A stretch of 64,000 nt of DNA from contig CBDFIW010000004.1 of assembly GCA_965248255.1 (NCBI GenBank), positions 682,001-746,000 on the forward strand, read 5' to 3'. Under the pieces are notes generated by a model, which was not told the origin of the DNA, searched no databases, and saw nothing but the letters and a program-made list of their open reading frames with translations. Every line of letters starts with the position of its first letter. The first letter of the stretch is position 1. Below are positions 19,166 through 28,664 of this stretch, one piece after another. A program made the position numbers and the translations under genes. The DNA is from JAKZVK01 sp965248255 (GTDB taxonomy: Bacteria; Acidobacteriota; Terriglobia; Bryobacterales; UBA6623).

Positions 19166-19177
19166 GAGAAGGATGCC

Positions 19178-20449
19178 ATGATCAACCGACGAGTGTTTTG
19201 CACAGAGAGCGGCCTCGCCGCCATAGGTCTGTCGATGGTGCCGGGATTCCTCCAGCGGACCGTCATGGCCGCGGATGCAGGCAAGCGGCAGAAGACATTG
19301 GTCGTCGTCTTTCAGCGCGGCGGCGCCGATGGGCTCAACATGGTGGTGCCGTTCGGAGACGCCGCGTACTACCGGCATCGGCCGGAGATCGCGATCCCGG
19401 CACCAAGGGAGGACTCCGATGCAGCGCTTGATCTGGACGGGTTCTTTGGACTGAACCCCGCGCTAAAACCACTGGCACCCTTGTACAAGGAAGGGCGTCT
19501 TGCCATCGTCAACGCTGTCGGGTCGCCCGACACGGGCAACCGCTCCCACTTTCAGGCACAAAACTTTTTCGAGTCGGCCGCACCGGGCGACAAGACCGTT
19601 TCGACCGGATGGCTGAACCGTTATCTGCAGGGAGCACCGGATCCGGACGCCAGCCCCCTGAGGGCCACGGCGATCGGAGAGGCATTGCCCAAGGCGCTTC
19701 GCGGGCCGGCTCCCGCCCTGACTCTCGGGGCGCTCGATCAGTTCGAGGGAGCGGGTGGGGGAACGCTGTTCCAGTCCCTGTACCAGCAGGAGTCCAATGC
19801 TTTGTTGACCGGCGCCGCCAACGAGATGTTCGAGGCGGTCAAGCTGCTGAAGACCGCTAATCCGGCGCAGTATGAGCCGTCAAAGGGAGTGAACTACGGT
19901 CCGAACAACGCCGGCGGATCATTCGGACAAGCGCTGAAGCAGGTGGCACAGCTCATCAAGGCGAACGTCGGTCTTCAGGTCGCTTTTGTCGATGTAGCCG
20001 GCGGCTGGGACACCCACCAGGGTGAAGGCGAACGGCTGCCCCCCTTGCTGCGAGGGTTCGGGCGGGCGCTGGCGGCGTTTCATAAAGATTTGGGCGACCG
20101 CATGGAGGATGTGGTCGTGCTCACGATGTCCGAGTTCGGCCGCACAGCGCGCGAGAACGGCAATGGCGGCACCGACCACGGCCATGCCAACGTAATGTTC
20201 GCGATGGGCGGTCCGGTCAAGGGCGGCAAGATCTATGGGACTTGGCCGGGGCTCGAGCAGGAGCAGCTCAACGAGAATCGTGATCTGGCCCTGACCACCG
20301 ACTACCGCGATGTATTCGCGGAGGTCCTCGTACGCCACCTAGAGTGCCGGCAGCCAGACGTCGTGTTTCCGCGCTACCCGGTCGACGCGAAACGGTTTAC
20401 AGGAATTATCGAGGAACCGGTACCAGCAGCCGCACGGAGGCAGGCATGA
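19178..20449 (+). CDS. DUF1501 secreted protein
   Basis: 423 residues. Starts MINRRVFCTESGLAAIGLSM, a Tat-like leader, followed by the family signature LVVVFQRGGADGLNMVVPFGD and later VDVAGGWDTHQGE and LTMSEFGRTARENGNGGTDHG. DUF1501 proteins resemble the alkaline phosphatase/sulfatase fold and are nearly always next to DUF1800 genes, as here. Function unknown; a joint exported complex is suspected. Its TGA overlaps the ATG of the next gene (ATGA), so three genes form one operon. Confidence 0.93.
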   Translation: MINRRVFCTESGLAAIGLSMVPGFLQRTVMAADAGKRQKTLVVVFQRGGADGLNMVVPFGDAAYYRHRPEIAIPAPREDSDAALDLDGFFGLNPALKPLAPLYKEGRLAIVNAVGSPDTGNRSHFQAQNFFESAAPGDKTVSTGWLNRYLQGAPDPDASPLRATAIGEALPKALRGPAPALTLGALDQFEGAGGGTLFQSLYQQESNALLTGAANEMFEAVKLLKTANPAQYEPSKGVNYGPNNAGGSFGQALKQVAQLIKANVGLQVAFVDVAGGWDTHQGEGERLPPLLRGFGRALAAFHKDLGDRMEDVVVLTMSEFGRTARENGNGGTDHGHANVMFAMGGPVKGGKIYGTWPGLEQEQLNENRDLALTTDYRDVFAEVLVRHLECRQPDVVFPRYPVDAKRFTGIIEEPVPAAARRQA

Positions 20450-20880
20450 CGAGTCCCATCTTGCATCTCGGTATTGCGGCGACACTTGCTTGGTTATTGC
20501 CGACGGCGCTGGCGGGCGAGCGACTCAAGGAAGGAACATGGTCCGGGACCTGGGTGAATGCGGGTGGTCGCAATCGTCGGCCTCGGAACGTCTCCATCGA
20601 GGTAAAGAACACTCCCGACCCGCACTGGCGCTGGCGAACCGGTCAGGGCGAGTTGATGACCGCTACATTCGCAGGGCTCGGTGGGCAGCAGCGTTTTGCT
20701 CTGAGCGACATTCGGCTGGAAAACGGCGTGCTGTCATACTCCCTCCAACGAGAGGACATCAGGGTGAGCTGCCGCCTCAACCTCGGCGAGGAGGGCGCCT
20801 ACAAAGGCGATTGCACCGGTGGAGACGGCCAAAGAAGTCATCTTACTTTGACGCCGCCGGAGCCTTCGCCCGCGCAGTAA
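20446..20880 (+). CDS. Small secreted hypothetical protein
   Basis: 144 residues from the ATG at 20446 that overlaps the DUF1501 stop (ATGA). A signal peptide is evident (IAATLAWLLPTALAGE). The mature part is beta-rich (GTWSGTWVNAGG, VSIEVKNTPDPHWRW, LENGVLSYSL) and resembles a small lipocalin-like or barrel domain. No family is recognised. Coupling to DUF1501 suggests a role with the DUF1800/DUF1501 pair. Confidence 0.7.
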   Translation: MTSPILHLGIAATLAWLLPTALAGERLKEGTWSGTWVNAGGRNRRPRNVSIEVKNTPDPHWRWRTGQGELMTATFAGLGGQQRFALSDIRLENGVLSYSLQREDIRVSCRLNLGEEGAYKGDCTGGDGQRSHLTLTPPEPSPAQ

Positions 20881-20898
20881 GGTCAAGCGGTTCCCTCC

Positions 20899-22149
20899 AT
20901 GCAGGAGATCGCAGCCTATTCGACCGTCGCGGTCACGCTCGGTCTCATCGTGGCGCGACCCAGCTTTGGGCTTTCCTTCCGTCTCACGCCTGCGATGGTG
21001 GCCTTCGGGGGCGTCCTGTTTCTGTTCACGCTCGGCATCGTCAAGCCAGAACATTGGGTGCAGGCCGCCACTAACCTGTGGACCCCTTTCGTCGCGATCA
21101 GCTCCATTATGGTGATGACGGAGGTGGCTCGCCGCGTTGGACTTCTCGACTGGTGGGCGTGGTCGATCGACGCGCGCGCGACGTCAACGGGCCGGTTGTT
21201 CTTGCTTGTCTTCGCCCTGGGCGTGGTGACGTCGACGTCGTTCAACAACGATGCGGCGATTCTACTGCTTACCCCGCTCGTTTTGACGCTCGTCCGACGC
21301 CGCTGCCCAGACCATCCGGAACTCGCGTTGCCGTTTGCGTTCGCGGTGTTCATGTCGGCCGGGGTCGCGGCGCTTCCCGTTTCGAATCCGATGAACATGG
21401 TGGTGGCGGATTTTCTGGGAATCAGCTTCAACGAATACACCCGCCACATGATACCGGTGGCTATCGCCGGTTGGCTGATGGCGTTCATCGTTCTCAGGCG
21501 CGTGTTCGCAACCCACTTGACCGCGTCGCTTTCAGCAGCTCCAGAGCGAGTATCGGCCTCGACCACGGTGCAGCGGCTTATGATTGCGCTGCTCGCGTGC
21601 GTCCTCGTTTCGTACCCGCTGTTCGGCTCGATGGGCGGGCCTGTGTGGGCAGTCGCAACGGCCGGGGCGCTCTTCTCGCTCGCGCTCACCCGCCGTCACC
21701 TGGGCGCACACCCGCTGAGGGTGGTGCGAGAGGGCGTATCTTGGGAAACACTTGCGTTTCTTGCCGCCGTGCTCATTATGTCGCTGGGGTTGAAGGAAGT
21801 GGGCCTCGTCAGCCGGCTCGCGGCGCCTTACGAGAACTCCGGCCTTGCGACGATCGGCGTAACCTCGGCCATCGGCTCGGCCCTGCTCAACAACCACCCG
21901 ATGGCTTACCTCAACATGATGGCACTTGAAAAAGTGTCCGCCGCCGGCAACCTCGCCGTTTTTGCTGCCCTGGTTGGGGGCGACCTAGGGCCGCGCTTGC
22001 TGCCGATGGGCTCCCTCGCCGGCCTGCTGTGGATCGAGATACTGCGCCGCCACGGTGTGCATGTCAGCGTCGGACGGCTCGTTCGCGTCGGCGTCCTCGT
22101 GGCCGTACCTACGATCGCCGCCTCCCTGGCGATTCTCCATCTCTACTAG
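20899..22149 (+). CDS. ArsB/SLC13-type anion permease
   Basis: 416 residues with about 11 membrane spans. Family marks: SFNNDAAILLLTPLVL near residue 115, VSNPMNMVVADFLG near 160, and SALLNNHPMAYLNMM near 330. The two NNxxP/NDxA-like re-entrant motifs are those of the ArsB/NhaD/SLC13 superfamily. It probably exports an oxyanion or takes up a dicarboxylate. No arsenate reductase or ArsR gene is adjacent, so arsenite export is not supported. The last 165 bp overlap the end of the oppositely oriented UPF0182 gene. Confidence 0.82.
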   Translation: MQEIAAYSTVAVTLGLIVARPSFGLSFRLTPAMVAFGGVLFLFTLGIVKPEHWVQAATNLWTPFVAISSIMVMTEVARRVGLLDWWAWSIDARATSTGRLFLLVFALGVVTSTSFNNDAAILLLTPLVLTLVRRRCPDHPELALPFAFAVFMSAGVAALPVSNPMNMVVADFLGISFNEYTRHMIPVAIAGWLMAFIVLRRVFATHLTASLSAAPERVSASTTVQRLMIALLACVLVSYPLFGSMGGPVWAVATAGALFSLALTRRHLGAHPLRVVREGVSWETLAFLAAVLIMSLGLKEVGLVSRLAAPYENSGLATIGVTSAIGSALLNNHPMAYLNMMALEKVSAAGNLAVFAALVGGDLGPRLLPMGSLAGLLWIEILRRHGVHVSVGRLVRVGVLVAVPTIAASLAILHLY

Positions 22150-25005
22150 CATCGACTCTCTCTGTTCAACAAAGACAGGTTGAGTGTCGGAGGGCTCGAA
22201 CGATTTGCGCTTTCGGAGCGCGGCTTCGAGGGTTGCACCGGACGTAATCCGGTCGCGGTAGCGCACCGCGACGAGCTTAAGCTGCGGCAGATCGTTTTGT
22301 AGGGAATTGACCCAGATCGTCTCGACATACATCAGGTCACCCCGCACCGGAAGCAACAACGTGCGCCCCCGGATGACTTCGGAACCGTGCCGAATCCACA
22401 TGGTCACCTGCTGATGCACGGGCCGGTCGTTGTCGATGTACGCATCGATTTGTTCCGGGCCGGGGACGAACATTCCTTGCGGAATCTGAAGACTGATCAA
22501 CCGTCCGTAGTTGTCCGTGTCCTGAAGGGCAACGACGAGTGTCCGCAAGTTACGTGCGGACTCGGGCGTAAACGGCATCAGCTTGGCAAATTGCAGTTCG
22601 CCAGGCTCTCCAATATTGACGCCCGACGGTAAGTCGGCCGGATCGAGAAGCACGTCGTAGGCTTCGTAGGAAAAGGTCATCTGGTCGCCGGCGCCGAAGC
22701 CGCTCAGCCCGCGGCCGATCGAACCGAGCGTATCATCGGCGTCATCCCAGAGATCCTCGACGTTGTAAAACTCGATCGGGTCGCGCTGCTGGTACCGTTT
22801 GTAAATGTCGTCGAACTGTATGTGAAACCACTGCTGCGGATAGGTGAGCTGTGCCTCGACGGCCTGCGGCATGGAAGAGGCGGGCGCAAACAGATCAGGG
22901 TAGATTCTCTCCCACGTATTGATGATCGGATCATCAGAAATCTTATAGAACTTGACGTCTCCGCTATAGGCGTCAATCGTGATCCTGACCGAGTCTTCTG
23001 CATAGTTGACGATCCGTTCGGGGAAAGGCTCGACGGCCCGCTCATCCGACTTGTCGCCGAGGACTTCGCGGAAGGAGTAGGGATATTGGTCGCTCGTCGT
23101 GAGGGCGTTCACCATCCACAGCACGCGCTCGTCGGCGATGAACGCATAGCTGTTGGTATCGAGGAACAGGAACGGTGCAAGGCTTTGAATGCGCGCTATC
23201 GGTGTTCGCCTAATGTGTACGCGGGTGCGAGCGTCGTCAATATATCGTGAAAACAGAAATGCCGTGACGTCTTTGGTATGTGCGGCGAAAACCGCTCTCT
23301 TGAGCAGGGAGTCAACAGGGATCCCGTCGGTCAGTTCTTCAGGAAAGGAAAACTCCTCGCGCGACTGATCGGTTGCATAGTCAAATTCCTTAAGGCCATT
23401 GACATTGGTCAGTACATACTCGTCCTTGGCCCCCTCGCCAAAATAGATGCGTGGTTCGTGTTCAAGGGCTTCATGCGTGACACGCGGAGGCACTGCCTTA
23501 GCGGCATACGTCGCGCCTCCCATCTCATCGACCTCGTTGACAGGGCTCATCACAAGACCCATGCCGTGGGTAAACTGGAGCGCCGCTGAGCCCCAATACT
23601 TGAGCCACTCCTGCTGACCGACAAGGGCGAGCGAAGGAAGCTCCCGAACCGCGCTGGCGAACATCCGCTTCCGACCGTCGAGCGTATAACGGACGCCATC
23701 AACCGACAGGAACTTGTAGTACGGCCGCAACTGCTGCTGCTGCTCATAAATCTGCAACAGCGGGCCGAAGACCATGGTCGACTTGGAGGTTGCAAGACGC
23801 TCGAGGTGCTGAATATCAGGCGGCTCCTCCAAATGGCTTACCCAAGGGGCGACGACAGGGGCATTGCGAACCGTCTCGCTCGACAGCAGATCGTTGGCTG
23901 AAAGCGCGCCCTCCGGCGGGATCCATTCCCTAACCTCGACGGCGTCGAGTTGGTACGCCTTAATAGTGGCGTCGATGTGCCGTTTGATGTATTGCTGCTG
24001 TACATAGGGTTCGTTTGGCTGGACAAAGACGTAGTTTCGTAGGATAACCGCCAGCGAAAAGCACAGCTGCAAGGCAAGCAAGATCACGGCGGCCCAGACC
24101 GGTCGTCGAAGCGACGGAGGCGACGCAGGGGGACGGGAAGAAAGAGGAACCTCGGCCTCCGCTGGCGGACTTTGACCAACCTCCACGTAGTGGCGATAGA
24201 GGCGCGCCAGCAAAACGGCCACCGCCAAAGCCAGCCCGGCTGAGACGGCAGCCAAAACATACACGTTATGAAGGTTTGAGAAGGCCCCCCCTCCCCCAAG
24301 ATCAACATAGGCAGCACCCGTCCTCACGCCGGCCGCTTCGTTGTTCTTTACGAGCAGAGCGTAACGGCCCAGGTAGGCTTCGAGGGCTCCTACGGTCCCC
24401 AGAAGATAAACCAGGCCACGGATGTAGGGAACCGCGAACGCCCCTACTTTGCCCCATAGGGTGATACCTCGCGGACGCAAGCCGCCGTTCGAGTGCAGCT
24501 CATCCGAACGGGCTACGAAACACGAGATCGCGCTGAGCAGGATTGCCGGCTCGATCGCTGCGAGCGCAAGACGCCACGCCGGCAAAACGTACACGTAGAA
24601 TCCGATGTCTTCACCGAAAACGGGGTCCACGCGCCCAAACGGCACGCCGTGCATCGCCAGTAGGAACTGTTGGTAGTTGCCGGCAAGGATCCAACCGCCG
24701 ACGATCCCGATCCACACACCGGCATGCAGCGCAGCGGATCGCAGAGTCGGACTTCTCGCGTGCATTCGAACCGGAGCATAGACCGAAAGCCCGAGGAGGA
24801 TCCCGTACGCCGCGAACAGGGCTACCTGCATTTGTAGATTCGTCCAGAAGATGGTCCGATATCCGAGGCTCTGGTTGAACCAGAACTGCACGAACACGTT
24901 CGTTATGAACTCAAGTCCAACCAGGCCGAAGAGCGCCCAAGTCCAGACTGCGAATGACTTCCACAGGACGGCGGGACGGGGAATGTAGGGTTCGGTATAG
25001 TTCAC
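21985..25005 (-). CDS. UPF0182 family large membrane protein, intact copy
   Basis: About 1006 residues from GTG 25005, whose GTGA overlaps the stop of the flippase-like gene. About seven membrane spans fill the first 330 residues, then a large soluble domain follows, with the family segments TDNYGRLISLQIPQG, GPEQIDAYIDND and HGSEVIRGRTLLLPV. UPF0182 proteins are widespread, exported-face membrane proteins of unknown function. A second, broken copy lies on the other side of the flippase-like gene. The 3' end runs 165 bp into the permease gene on the opposite strand. Confidence 0.88.
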   Translation of the reverse strand: MNYTEPYIPRPAVLWKSFAVWTWALFGLVGLEFITNVFVQFWFNQSLGYRTIFWTNLQMQVALFAAYGILLGLSVYAPVRMHARSPTLRSAALHAGVWIGIVGGWILAGNYQQFLLAMHGVPFGRVDPVFGEDIGFYVYVLPAWRLALAAIEPAILLSAISCFVARSDELHSNGGLRPRGITLWGKVGAFAVPYIRGLVYLLGTVGALEAYLGRYALLVKNNEAAGVRTGAAYVDLGGGGAFSNLHNVYVLAAVSAGLALAVAVLLARLYRHYVEVGQSPPAEAEVPLSSRPPASPPSLRRPVWAAVILLALQLCFSLAVILRNYVFVQPNEPYVQQQYIKRHIDATIKAYQLDAVEVREWIPPEGALSANDLLSSETVRNAPVVAPWVSHLEEPPDIQHLERLATSKSTMVFGPLLQIYEQQQQLRPYYKFLSVDGVRYTLDGRKRMFASAVRELPSLALVGQQEWLKYWGSAALQFTHGMGLVMSPVNEVDEMGGATYAAKAVPPRVTHEALEHEPRIYFGEGAKDEYVLTNVNGLKEFDYATDQSREEFSFPEELTDGIPVDSLLKRAVFAAHTKDVTAFLFSRYIDDARTRVHIRRTPIARIQSLAPFLFLDTNSYAFIADERVLWMVNALTTSDQYPYSFREVLGDKSDERAVEPFPERIVNYAEDSVRITIDAYSGDVKFYKISDDPIINTWERIYPDLFAPASSMPQAVEAQLTYPQQWFHIQFDDIYKRYQQRDPIEFYNVEDLWDDADDTLGSIGRGLSGFGAGDQMTFSYEAYDVLLDPADLPSGVNIGEPGELQFAKLMPFTPESARNLRTLVVALQDTDNYGRLISLQIPQGMFVPGPEQIDAYIDNDRPVHQQVTMWIRHGSEVIRGRTLLLPVRGDLMYVETIWVNSLQNDLPQLKLVAVRYRDRITSGATLEAALRKRKSFEPSDTQPVFVEQRESMLVEMENRQGGGDRRYGHEDADANEPSDADMHTVAAQYLDPQQAGEGAHRQQARP

Positions 25006-26177
25006 GAAGCCTCGGCCTGACTTTCGAGTGATGATTGACGAAAGAACGCGCGCCATGTCTCGAGTACGCTCGGAAAGCGCCCGCGCCAAAGTACGATCAC
25101 AAAGCCGAGCAGCGACAGGCCATTGATGAGAAGTGAATCGAGCAACGAAACCGTCGCGCCGGACAGGTATCCCTCTCCAAAAACACGGAACATCGCGACT
25201 GAGACGATCTCGTAAATGCCGACGCTCGCGAATGTGTAAGGGAGTACTCTGGTCATATTGGCGACCGTGATGACGATCCCAAACTCAATGAACCCCAAAT
25301 CCTTCATCGGGACGTAATCGTCCATGGGCGACGAAAAGGCCTGCTTGATGCACCAGTAGCCCAGGATTTCAACCCCTAACGCGACGACCGACAGCAGCCA
25401 GACGCCTAGCATGAAGCTCGGTCTGGCCAAGAGCCGCTTGGCCGCTGCTCCAAGCGCCCTTCCATTCAAGGCCAACCACACATGGGTGAGCGGGTTCCGG
25501 CGACTGCCCTCGGGAGTGGCGCGTCCGAGGGGGCGGGTGAGAGAAACGACTGCGAAGACGAGAAGGAGCGCCCAGAATGCCGGAACCACAGCGCCGTTCC
25601 ACCCGAGGTAGACCAGGCACGCGGCCAACACGAGGAGGATCGCCGAGACTTCGAAAAGACGGTTATGGAAAACGATCTTAGCGGCGACCGAGGCCGGGGC
25701 GCCACCGTCCACCAACGACTGGGTCGTGCCCTGCTCGCCCGGGCCGAAGGGAAAGAACAGATTCAGCCCGCGGCCGAAGAAGTAGCTTGACACTTGGTTT
25801 CTCGCTGACGGGCTCACCTCGAAGTAGCTGGCAAGTAGCCGCTGACGGATGCCACGAAGCAGCAGCGCCACCGATGCCAACAGCAGAGCGAGGTAGAACG
25901 GAGCCCACCCAAACTTCCTGTCTGAGACGGCGATCAAATCGAGGTCCACCGTGAGAAAACCGTCGCCAACATCGGCGACTTTCACAACGCTCAAGTCCGC
26001 CAGCTCGTCGAGGATGCGAAAATTCGCAAACATCTCGAGCATTCCGGATCGAAACGCCTGCGCGTCCCAGGGCGACGGCCCGTCGGCATCGGGGACCAAG
26101 ATGACAAAGAGAAACACCATCAACAGAATGGCGAACAGGTAAGACCAGATGACGGAAAGTCCAAGTCGGCCCGACAT
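25002..26177 (-). CDS. Lysylphosphatidylglycerol-synthase-TM / UPF0104-like integral membrane protein
   Basis: About 391 residues from ATG 26177 (MSGRLGLSVIWSYL); a longer start at 26216 would overlap the upstream remnant. Eight or so membrane spans, with the family segment FFPFGPGEQGTTQSLV in the middle and GIYEIVSVAMFRVFGEG near the C-terminus. This fold is the flippase half of MprF and occurs alone as a putative lipid or polyprenyl carrier transporter (AglD/GlcNAc-type). No synthetase domain is present. It is sandwiched between two UPF0182 genes with overlapping or 2-bp spacing, so all three were one operon. Confidence 0.8.
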   Translation of the reverse strand: MSGRLGLSVIWSYLFAILLMVFLFVILVPDADGPSPWDAQAFRSGMLEMFANFRILDELADLSVVKVADVGDGFLTVDLDLIAVSDRKFGWAPFYLALLLASVALLLRGIRQRLLASYFEVSPSARNQVSSYFFGRGLNLFFPFGPGEQGTTQSLVDGGAPASVAAKIVFHNRLFEVSAILLVLAACLVYLGWNGAVVPAFWALLLVFAVVSLTRPLGRATPEGSRRNPLTHVWLALNGRALGAAAKRLLARPSFMLGVWLLSVVALGVEILGYWCIKQAFSSPMDDYVPMKDLGFIEFGIVITVANMTRVLPYTFASVGIYEIVSVAMFRVFGEGYLSGATVSLLDSLLINGLSLLGFVIVLWRGRFPSVLETWRAFFRQSSLESQAEAS

Positions 26178-27000
26178 TCTCAATACCCTCCTGAACTTCG
26201 AGCCTCGCGGAACCAAGGAAGCTCGTTCTCCTCTTGCTCCTCGGCTTCGGAACGTTCAAGCAGCCGAATCGCCTCGTCCAGCGAAGTCGCCATGGTCGTG
26301 CGGCCGCGATAGACCACCGATATGAGCTTGATCTGTGGAAGCGCATTCTGGAGTGAAGAGATCCACAGCGGCTCGACATAGAGTAAGTCGCCGTCGACCG
26401 GAAGCAGTAGCGTATGCCCCCGCACGACCTCTGAGCCATGGCGCACCCACAACGTAATCTGCTGGTTCACCTGGGCGTCGTCGTCGATCAGAGTGTCCGC
26501 CTGTTCGGGCCCGGGTATGAATGTTCCCTGTGGCACTCGAAGGTTCAGCAGCTTGCCGTAGTTACCTGGATCCTGAAACGCGACGACGAGCGATCTGAGG
26601 TTTCTGGCGCCTTCGGGGGTAAAGGGCATAAGCATGGCGTATTGCAGATCGCCCGGCTCGCCGACCGCCGCGTTCGCGGGTAGGTCGGCCGGATCCAATA
26701 AAAGGTTGTAGCCCTCGTAGGAAAAGGTCATTTGGTCCGTCGTACCGAATTCGGTCAAACCACGACCGATCGAGCCGACGACCTCATCAGCGTCATCCCA
26801 CAGATCCTCCGCGTTGTAAAACTCGATCGGATTGCGCTGGTGATACCGCTTGTAAATGTCGTCGAACTGGATGTGGAACCATTGCAGCGGATAGGCAAGC
26901 TAGTCTTCAACGGCGGCCGGCATGGCGGATGCCGGTTCGAACAACCCGGGATAGATACGCTCCCAAGTATTGATGATGGGATCATCGGCGATCTTATAGA

Positions 27001-28664
27001 CCCGCATTTCCAATTTGATTCAAACCTCTCGACCTTCCGGCGGCCTTGAGCGTCTTTATTCATAGGGGCTAGAGCCCGATGAGGACGCCATGGAGGCCAA
27101 CACCCAATGGGTGAAAAACAAAACAAGCCGTTCCAGCTAAGCTTCAACGGTTTGTTGAAAGTCGATTTCCAAGGATCGCGTGTCACTTCCGACGGCGGGC
27201 TGATCCTGGTTCGGGAGTTGGACGAACGGCTCGGGCTCGGGAAGCTGATCGAGGAGCATCTCAGCGACTCGCGACAAGGCTTGAACAAGAAGTTCCCGCT
27301 GGCCGATCTGCTGCGGCAGTCGGTTTACAGCCGACTCGCCGGCTACGAGGACCTCAATGACGCCGTTCGAGTATCCGCCGATCCGACCTTTCGCTTGATC
27401 GGCTCGCAGAAGAACTGGGATCGCGGCGGGGCGCTCACCTCGCGGCTACAGAGCTTCGAGACAGGGCTGCTCGCGAGTGAGGAGAATCTGCTGGGATTGA
27501 TGGCGGTGAACCGCGAGTTGGTCGCGCAAGCCGAGACGACGGACGACTGCGAGCGCGTCGTTCTCGACATGGACTCCACCGAGAGCCCCGTCCATGGCCA
27601 ACAAGAAGGCAGCGCCTATAACGGCCATTTCGAGTCCATCTGCTACCACCCACTGTTGCTGTTCAACCAGCACGGCGATTGTCTGGCCGCCAAGCTGCGT
27701 CCCGGCAATGTGCACAGCGCTGACGACTGGGACGAGTTGCTGCTGCCGGAGATCGAGCGCCAACAGGCTGCGGGCAAACAGGTCACCTTCCGCGGCGATG
27801 CGGCCTTTGCTAAGCCGGAGATTTATGAGTCTTCGGAGAAACGCGGAGTGCAGTACGCCATTCGCATTCCGGCCAACAAGAGCCTGGAATTGGAGATCGA
27901 AGACATCTTGTTTCGCCCGCCGGGAAGGCCCTCCCGGAAGCCCTTGGTGCGCTACAAGAGTTTTCGCTATCAGGCGGAGAGTTGGTCGCAGGCGAGGCGG
28001 ATCGTCGCCCAGGTCGAACATCACCAGGGCGAGCTGTTCCCGCGGGTCGGATTCATCGTGACGAGCCTGCGCTTGCCAAGCCGCTCGGTGGTGCGCTTCT
28101 ACAACAAGCGCGGCACGGCCGAGCAGTGGATCAAGGAAGGCAAACAGGCCACGCACTGGACGCGGCTGTCGTGCCATCGCTTCCGGGCCAACGAAGTGCG
28201 ACTGCAACTCAGCGTGCTGGCCTATAACCTGGGCAACTTGTGGCGGCGGCTGGGGCTGCCGCACAGGATCAAGAGCTGGTCGCTGACGAGCTTGCAGCAG
28301 CGGCTAATGAAGACCGGCGGCCGTCTGGTCAAACATGCCCGCTACTACTGGTTGCTGTTGGCCCAGGGACATCTGAACCGGCGGCTGTTCGGTGACATGC
28401 TGAGCAGGATCTGGGCGCTGCCTGTGCCCGGAGGGTAACGCGGCGAGCGCGGGGCAGCCGGAGCGGGGAGTTGCCGAGAGGCAAGGTCGGAGCGGTGTCG
28501 GCAGAGTGGCCGCTGGCGTTGCCGGAACGCCTTGACCGGACCCGATCTGAAGGCGGACCGGCGAAGAAAGCAGGATCGAACGTGAAAGCAGTGCGAAAAC
28601 GTTGCACCGCAGCCGTGGCTCGCCTATGCTGTCAGTACCGGGATGGCCAAAACGGTAATCCTGG
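27001..28664 (+). mobile_element. IS1380-family element, copy A (1664 bp)
   Basis: Ends CCCGCATTTCC and (complement of the right end) CCAGGATTACC are imperfect inverted repeats. ATAGA is duplicated on both sides (26996-27000 and 28665-28669), and the split UPF0182 codons rejoin when it is removed. A second, inverted copy of the same length lies at 35754-37417. Confidence 0.93.
27107..28438 (+). CDS. IS1380-family transposase, copy A
   Basis: 443 residues. N-terminal VTSDGGLILVRELDERLGLG is the IS1380 hallmark; the DDE residues are probably in VVLDMDSTESPVHG, FRGDAAFAKPEIY and the C-terminal CHRFRANEVRLQL region with YNLGNLWRRL. It cuts and pastes the surrounding element. Protein sequence is identical to copy B, so the two copies are recent. 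The reading frame is full length, so it could still be active. Confidence 0.93.
   Translation: MGEKQNKPFQLSFNGLLKVDFQGSRVTSDGGLILVRELDERLGLGKLIEEHLSDSRQGLNKKFPLADLLRQSVYSRLAGYEDLNDAVRVSADPTFRLIGSQKNWDRGGALTSRLQSFETGLLASEENLLGLMAVNRELVAQAETTDDCERVVLDMDSTESPVHGQQEGSAYNGHFESICYHPLLLFNQHGDCLAAKLRPGNVHSADDWDELLLPEIERQQAAGKQVTFRGDAAFAKPEIYESSEKRGVQYAIRIPANKSLELEIEDILFRPPGRPSRKPLVRYKSFRYQAESWSQARRIVAQVEHHQGELFPRVGFIVTSLRLPSRSVVRFYNKRGTAEQWIKEGKQATHWTRLSCHRFRANEVRLQLSVLAYNLGNLWRRLGLPHRIKSWSLTSLQQRLMKTGGRLVKHARYYWLLLAQGHLNRRLFGDMLSRIWALPVPGG

Noticed and set aside
20899..22149. Arsenite efflux operon
   Set aside because: No arsR, arsC or arsA gene is near; the permease family also includes dicarboxylate and sodium/proton transporters.
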